Below are positions 59,411 to 64,000 of a DNA stretch of 64,000 bases, piece by piece (position 1 is the first letter of the stretch; every line of letters starts with the position of its first letter). The stretch lies in assembly GCA_015698045.1 (NCBI GenBank), contig BLAL01000286.1:186001-250000 (forward strand), read 5' to 3'. A model generated the notes under the pieces. It had not been told where the DNA came from and made no database searches. It saw only the letters and a list, made by a program, of their open reading frames with translations. Made by a program: the position numbers and the translations under genes. Origin of the DNA: Rhizophagus clarus. Its lineage: Eukaryota; Glomeromycota; Glomeromycetes; Glomerales; Glomeraceae.

Positions 59411-59805
59411 TATTATTACTATTCGATCGTTAAAGCTGCGTATGCAGTAGAACGTATACAAGGGGCATGTGATACTATTGAATAATCAAAAATAATATAA
59501 ACACCTTTTCTTTTATATAAACACCTTTTTTTTTAAGTTTGGGAAAACAAATTTATTTTTATTTACGAATTTTTTATCATTTACAATTTTTATGTTAAAA
59601 TTAAAGTAAATTCTAATTTTTATTATAACTTAATAAAAAAATACACATTTGATACTTGTTTGCTACTATTTTATAAAATAGTACCCAGGCTGTATGGTGT
59701 GGACGTCAGTATCAGTCACAGCCCAAAAAAAACGTGAGTCTCCAGCCAATATTTGGTACAGACTGGGCCTAGCTACTCACTTAATAAATAAAAAAATAAA
59801 AATAA
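59411..59805. other. Intergenic sequence
   Basis: No gene seen; 59,685-59,780 is less AT-rich (GTATGGTGTGGACGTCAGTA) but not recognised. Confidence 0.4.
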
Positions 59806-60430
59806 TTATCTTCTACGATACGTAGGTAAGTTTTTCCTTCTCCTACGATTATCACGCGTGACTAAAATTGATCAAATTTATCAAATTTAAAACATGAACA
59901 TAAATATTAATTATAAATTTTATTATAGTATAATTACCCAGCCTCTCCCAAAATCTCGTTCTAAATTCGCGATAATATCTTTGGCCGGTACGCGTCCACA
60001 GCCGCCACCCAGGGTTACCATTACGATAAAGGACATAGTTCTAAATATCAAAATCAGTTTGAATATTCGATAAATACATTTAATTTATATGAATGTAATT
60101 TTATTTATTTACTTACATGGTAATCCCTGACGAGGTTCCTCCACTTTTGGCTGCACTGTTGCCCAGAAACTCTCGTCCGAAATATTCTATTTATTCTGAT
60201 TCAATTAAATGGATTGGTTAATTTGAATTTAAATTCTTTCTTAAAGAAATTATAGATATTAGTCATATGAACCTATTGGCAACAAAGTCCCAAAAATCAT
60301 AGCGGATTCTACCATTAATATTGTGGTAGGCGCGGTTTCTTTCTCGGCGTATGTCAACAAGTTCATCCATCATAGCCCAGTTCCAATGGACGTTATAGTG
60401 GGAACGACGTGAACGTGTGTGATGAGGCAT
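59806..60430 (-). CDS. Myb/SANT-like DNA-binding protein
   Basis: Four exons on the minus strand join in frame with GT-AG sites: 60430-60273, 60186-60117, 60040-59938, 59861-59806, giving 128 residues. The start MPHHTRSRRSHYNVHWNW is chosen because what lies upstream in frame is AT-rich. The protein has an N-terminal basic stretch, HWNWAMMDELVDIRRERNRA, FWDFVANR, then after the first intron VSGQQCSQKWRNLVRDYH, the pattern (Trp, then QC..KW.NL..DY) of the trihelix/Myb-SANT-like domain found in transcription factors and in accessory proteins of some transposons. The end is very basic (RDNRRRRKNLPTYRRR). It should act in the nucleus. It lies 250 bases outside the TTA-flanked transposon on the same strand. 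The reading frame has no lesion, unlike its neighbours. Confidence 0.75.
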
Positions 60431-60680
60431 TATTAGTTTAGATTTGATTTTTATAATTTGATTTTGGGATGAGTAAAAATTTGAAAGAAAGTCGTAAAAT
60501 GTCACTTTAAATAAAATTTGAACAATACCTCTTTGGTTTGATTTTATTTCTCGTTTCAATTAAAATTTAATTTATTACACTTTTCATCATTAAACATATT
60601 AATTAAATCATGTACATGTTTAATTGTTTTAAATATAAATATCAATATATCATATTTAAAAATAAAACAATTTATTATTA
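60431..60680. promoter_or_regulatory. Upstream region of the Myb/SANT-like gene
   Basis: 250 AT-rich bases between the gene start and the left end of the adjacent transposon; the last three, TTA, are the target duplication. The promoter must lie here or within the transposon. No specific motif identified. Confidence 0.35.
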
Positions 60681-63649
60681 GGGCCAGAACATATATTACC
60701 TAATATTTTAGGGGGTGGGGGGGTAGCAGGGGATCTTAGGTTACACATATTAATATTGATCACGTGATATAAGTGGCTTATATTTATACTTTATTTATTT
60801 ATTTATACAGTACATCATATATAATTAATATAGCATATACGATTAATATAGCATATACGCATATACGATTATCTCAATCTCTATCTGAAATGCAATTTCT
60901 TAAATATGTTTCGTCAAAGAGAGGTTGCTTTTGCTGTGATGGAAGAAGAGAGAAATCGTCAAGGACTCTGAAATTTTGTTCTTTAGATTTTCCTTTAGGT
61001 TGTCCACGGCTAGCAGGGTGCATTGTTCTTTTATGGTTTGTCATAAAAGTAAGAGTTGGAAAGTACTTGCCGCACACAGAGCAACAAAGACGCGAATAGG
61101 TTGTTTGGTCAAAGGACGGGCAATGTGAATCATACCCAGGAATTTTCAGGTGGTCATAATACTCAAGGAGATGTATAGCACTTGTGAAATGTCCGTCTCT
61201 ACCTTTTGTAACTGGAGGTAAAAAACCATTATTCAAAAGAAGAAAATCCATAGCTTCTTTTGCATGAGATGGTCCACAACAACTTGTATTCGTGCAACGT
61301 TTAATATCAAGAGAATATTGACACAAGTTGCAATGATTTTTGATCCATGACCATGGCACAAAACATTCTGGTGAGTCATCACCTTTGTCCTGTTTTTTTT
61401 TTGCTGGTTTCGTTCTTCCATTTTTTCTTTGTCAGTACCTTCAAATTCTAAATTTTCGAATGGATTAGCGAGCTCTTCAACATACTGTGCATCTACACTT
61501 TTTCCAAATATCAAATCTCGACTCCAAATATCACAAAGTGATTCTCCAGCATACCGAAAATTTTGAAGGGCCAATTCTGGATCGATCACTTTACCTTGTG
61601 TATTTAGGTGCGATCCAAAGTGATCAATTGGTAGTGTGATACCTGCCAATTTTCCAGATAATGTTGCCATGCCTCTTTCGACAGGATTATACTTGAATTA
61701 TCCTGGGGCATGTGTTCGAACTGTCAGATAATCTAAATCAAACTTTCAAAAAAGCTGACAGTATGTTTTAATATTCTTTAGATGTCTTGGATTTTCGTCT
61801 GGTCCTCCATCTACCAGTAACACCCAGACAGGTCGAATTTCTCTGTTGGTTTTTAATACATCATTATATTGAGGATCCAGGACAAGGCTTTCAAGGTCTT
61901 GCATGTGTGTAAGTGAAGACGTACCAAGGGACCATTGATGACGTACATGGATGGCAAGTTGTCCTGTGCGTAACTCATCATTTAATTCATTTGGTTTGAT
62001 CATAAGATATACCGATGGAACTAACTTTTGCCCATTTCCTAGAGGAAAATCATGGTCGGCTACACTTACAGGCTCGTGAACTGATTGCAAAGTATGAAAT
62101 GTCCAACCAATAGCAGGTACCCCAAGACCTATCTTTGCCTTGTCATCTTGGGAAATAACAACGGAATTATCAGCAAAGACGGTGGCAAATTGCCTTGCGT
62201 ATTTAACAGATGCAAGACAGTAATGACCATCAGAATGATCATGAGTTTCAGTACGTGAAACTCCAGCTACTGCAACCCACGCTGGATGATGATGTGCTCT
62301 TGCGGCAATGGAGTTGGATTGGCGAGGTAGTAGGTAATTTTTTAATGTTGTTCTCGACATATAAACATCATAATTTTCTTCAAGGTTTTTGCGCAAATTT
62401 TCGATAGTTCGCACTTTAACCACTTCTTTTCTTCGTTTTTTGTCAGCTTCTCCAAACTCGATCGAATCGTGGATATGATCATGCAAATTCGGATGTTCAA
62501 AAAGAAGTGGAGGACGACCAGGTTTATCATATAGTATTACCTCCTGATTTTCGTAAAGTATTTTTCTTTTTTTTTCTTTGCATTTTTGAGCATATCCAGC
62601 ATTCCTTTTTAATTTAATAATTCTTTCCCTGTTAGATTCGATTTCAGCTCTAAGATTCTTAATTTTGTTATACGTATCATGTCGAAATTGAGAATCTGTT
62701 GTAATGTTGTAGATCTGCTCGAATTTGGTAACCTTTTTTCAGCTATTTTTATCTCATCTGCTGCCTTTCTTTGCGCTGATGCATTAACAGAAATTTCCAG
62801 TATAGGATCTGCTGAATGAATTGCAGGAAAAATAGGAAGAGGAGGAGTTGAATCTTCTCTAGGAGTTGAATCTTCTCTAGGTGCAGAAGATCTTGGCCTT
62901 ATTGTTTGTATATCACATAGATTGTATGGCGTGGCCAGATAATTTCTAATGATATCATCAATCTCCGTTCTACTTTTGCTTTTAATTTTGTTCCACTCTT
63001 TTGCTGCCTCGCTACAAACATCAGCACGGTTGGGAGTTCCTACCCCTGTCTTAACCATAATACTATATACATGAGCGTTGGTAAATTCTTGATACTTATT
63101 TGTTGGTGAATGATAGATCAGTTTCTTATTAAACTTGGGGCTAAGAAAGAATGTTTGACGGTTCATTTTAATAAAATTATTGACGCGTTTTATAAAAAAG
63201 TTTTACGTGTCATGAATTCCGCAGCAATTCAGATTCCTTCTTTTGTAGCGAAATGGTTCTCCCGCAGCAATACGCAGTAATAAGCATGATCGTCAAAACT
63301 TTAATTTTTTTTCACTTGAAAATCTTTAATGTATTTTTTTTTAATACAAATAGTATTTTTTTTTAATACAAATAACTACACTATATGCAATGTAATTTTT
63401 AAATTTATCTATCATTTTATTTTTAATGTATTTGATATTGGGAAAATTGATGAAAATTACATTTTAAATTTCAAACAGAACAACTTTAAAAAAAAAAAAT
63501 TTTATTTTTTTTTTTTAACGCACATCCCTTTTATTACAATAGTTCTATAAAAGGAAAATGATTGACATGCACGTGACTAGAAATCTTACCTGGGGGTGGG
63601 GGGTATGCGCCTATAATAAAATGATATTAGGTAATATATGTTTCGGCCC
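60681..63649. mobile_element. Complete 2,969-bp DNA transposon, TTA duplication
   Basis: Left end GGGCCAGAACATATATTACC and on to TAATAT; the right end in reverse matches 24 of 26 bases, differing only at positions 6 and 7 (GGGCCGAAAC). TTA lies directly outside each end (60,678-60,680 and 63,650-63,652). Inside each end is a G-rich tract on opposing strands: GGGGGTGGGGGGGTA at about 60,711 and CTGGGGGTGGGGGGTATG at about 63,590. It encloses one gene on the minus strand. A TTA duplication is shared with PIF/Harbinger, but the encoded protein does not look like a Harbinger nuclease to me, so the superfamily is left open. Confidence 0.88.
60874..63166 (-). pseudogene. DDE transposase-like protein with C2H2 finger, damaged
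   Basis: One long minus-strand gene without obvious introns. N-terminal part (MNRQTFFLSPKFNKK; EAAKEWNKIKSKS) then coiled-coil-like Lys/Glu-rich helices, GRPPLLFEHPNLHDH, and the core with three acidic motifs: VISQDDKAKIGLG, VWVLLVDGGPDENPRH and YNPVERGMATLSGKLAG, plausible D, D and E of a DDE nuclease with about 42 residues between the second and third. The C-terminus has a CxxC pair (CNLCQ), KGRDGHF and a C2H2 finger CSVCGKYFPTLTFMTNHKRT then MH. Lesions: one base missing in the T6 run 62,734-62,739, a shift in the T10 run 61,393-61,402, and two in-frame stops (TGA and TAA) at about 61,743 and 61,700, just before the third acidic motif. Inference: the element's own transposase, recently inactive. 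Confidence 0.82.
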
Positions 63650-63652
63650 TTA

Positions 63653-64000
63653 GCACATTCTATTGAATTTTAAATATTTCGCATACATTTCTTAAAAAAA
63701 TTAATTTTTTTTAATCAATTTAATTAAAAATAATTATATTCTGATTAAATATTTTGCGTACATTTCTTAAAAAAATCATAAAAAAAATCTTGTACATCGT
63801 ACATGCAATTACTAAATATCATCCCCTTGTGATAAATAAAAAATTACGCAACACAAATTCCAATACAAATTTAACAAATTTAACGAAATTTGGCCAAAAT
63901 TAATAATTTTTTACCAGAATTATCAACACAAATTGAACACAAATTGAACACAAGTTTCAGTCACGATTTATTTATGTCACGCCCGTGTTGTTGATAATTA
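63653..64000. other. AT-rich right edge of the window
   Basis: No gene. Short direct repeats ATTTCTTAAAAAAAT (63,687 and 63,757) and ACACAAATTGA (63,933 and 63,944). Confidence 0.5.

Noticed and set aside
60681..63649. Direct assignment to PIF/Harbinger from the TTA duplication
   Set aside because: The duplication fits, but the encoded protein's motifs and C-terminal C2H2 finger do not resemble the Harbinger nuclease as I know it.

Overview
This is an extremely AT-rich, intron-containing, repeat-laden eukaryotic window. Short GT-AG introns of about 60 to 120 bases, an F-box/LRR-like protein, TKL-like kinase remnants, an Argonaute fragment and a dense DNA-transposon graveyard fit an early-diverging fungus. 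I infer an arbuscular mycorrhizal fungus (Glomeromycotina, Rhizophagus-like); this rests on gene style and composition, not on a database match.

Layout. 1-7.1 kb holds a decayed five-exon hAT transposase and a second multi-exon gene of unknown function, both on the minus strand, with arrays of a GGACAA/TTGTCC motif around and inside them. 7.1-9.5 kb is AT-rich with a satellite. 9.5-10.9 kb is an F-box gene. 10.9-15.1 kb has no convincing gene but a striking cluster of hairpins. 15.1-18.8 kb is a decayed, repeatedly duplicated locus that includes four near-identical 235-bp tandem units. 19.5-22.05 kb is the best housekeeping gene, a ten-exon condensin subunit 2 (Brn1/NCAPH, kleisin), carrying one apparent frameshift near its N-terminus. 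An 18S rRNA fragment and kinase remnants follow. 24.5-27.3 kb holds four unrelated tandem-repeat families. 30.3-31.7 kb is a four-exon protein kinase. 36.4-37.2 kb is an inverted repeat whose two arms both derive from the PIWI domain of an Argonaute gene. 38.1-38.5 kb is another broken gene.

41-58 kb is a nested transposon field. By terminal inverted repeats and target-site duplications I could delimit several elements: two copies (one 2.4 kb, one 0.67 kb) of a GGGACCC-ended family with 8-bp duplications, a 1.4-kb element inserted in a third copy (proved by paralogous empty sites), a 1.27-kb element, a 2.6-kb non-autonomous hAT-like element with a 363-bp foldback inserted in it, and a 516-bp foldback inside a satellite. 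54-56 kb is a decayed copy of the transposase that is better preserved at 60.9-63.2 kb. That better copy sits in a complete 2,969-bp element with 26-bp inverted termini and a TTA target duplication. Just left of it is a small intact-looking Myb/SANT-like gene.

The most interesting items are the Argonaute-derived inverted repeat (a possible hairpin RNA source, or two captured-gene mini-transposons head to head), the TTA-flanked element with a DDE plus C2H2 protein that I cannot assign to a superfamily, and the nested series of newly delimited elements. Most exon joins were deduced by eye from reading frame continuity and splice motifs, so they are predictions.
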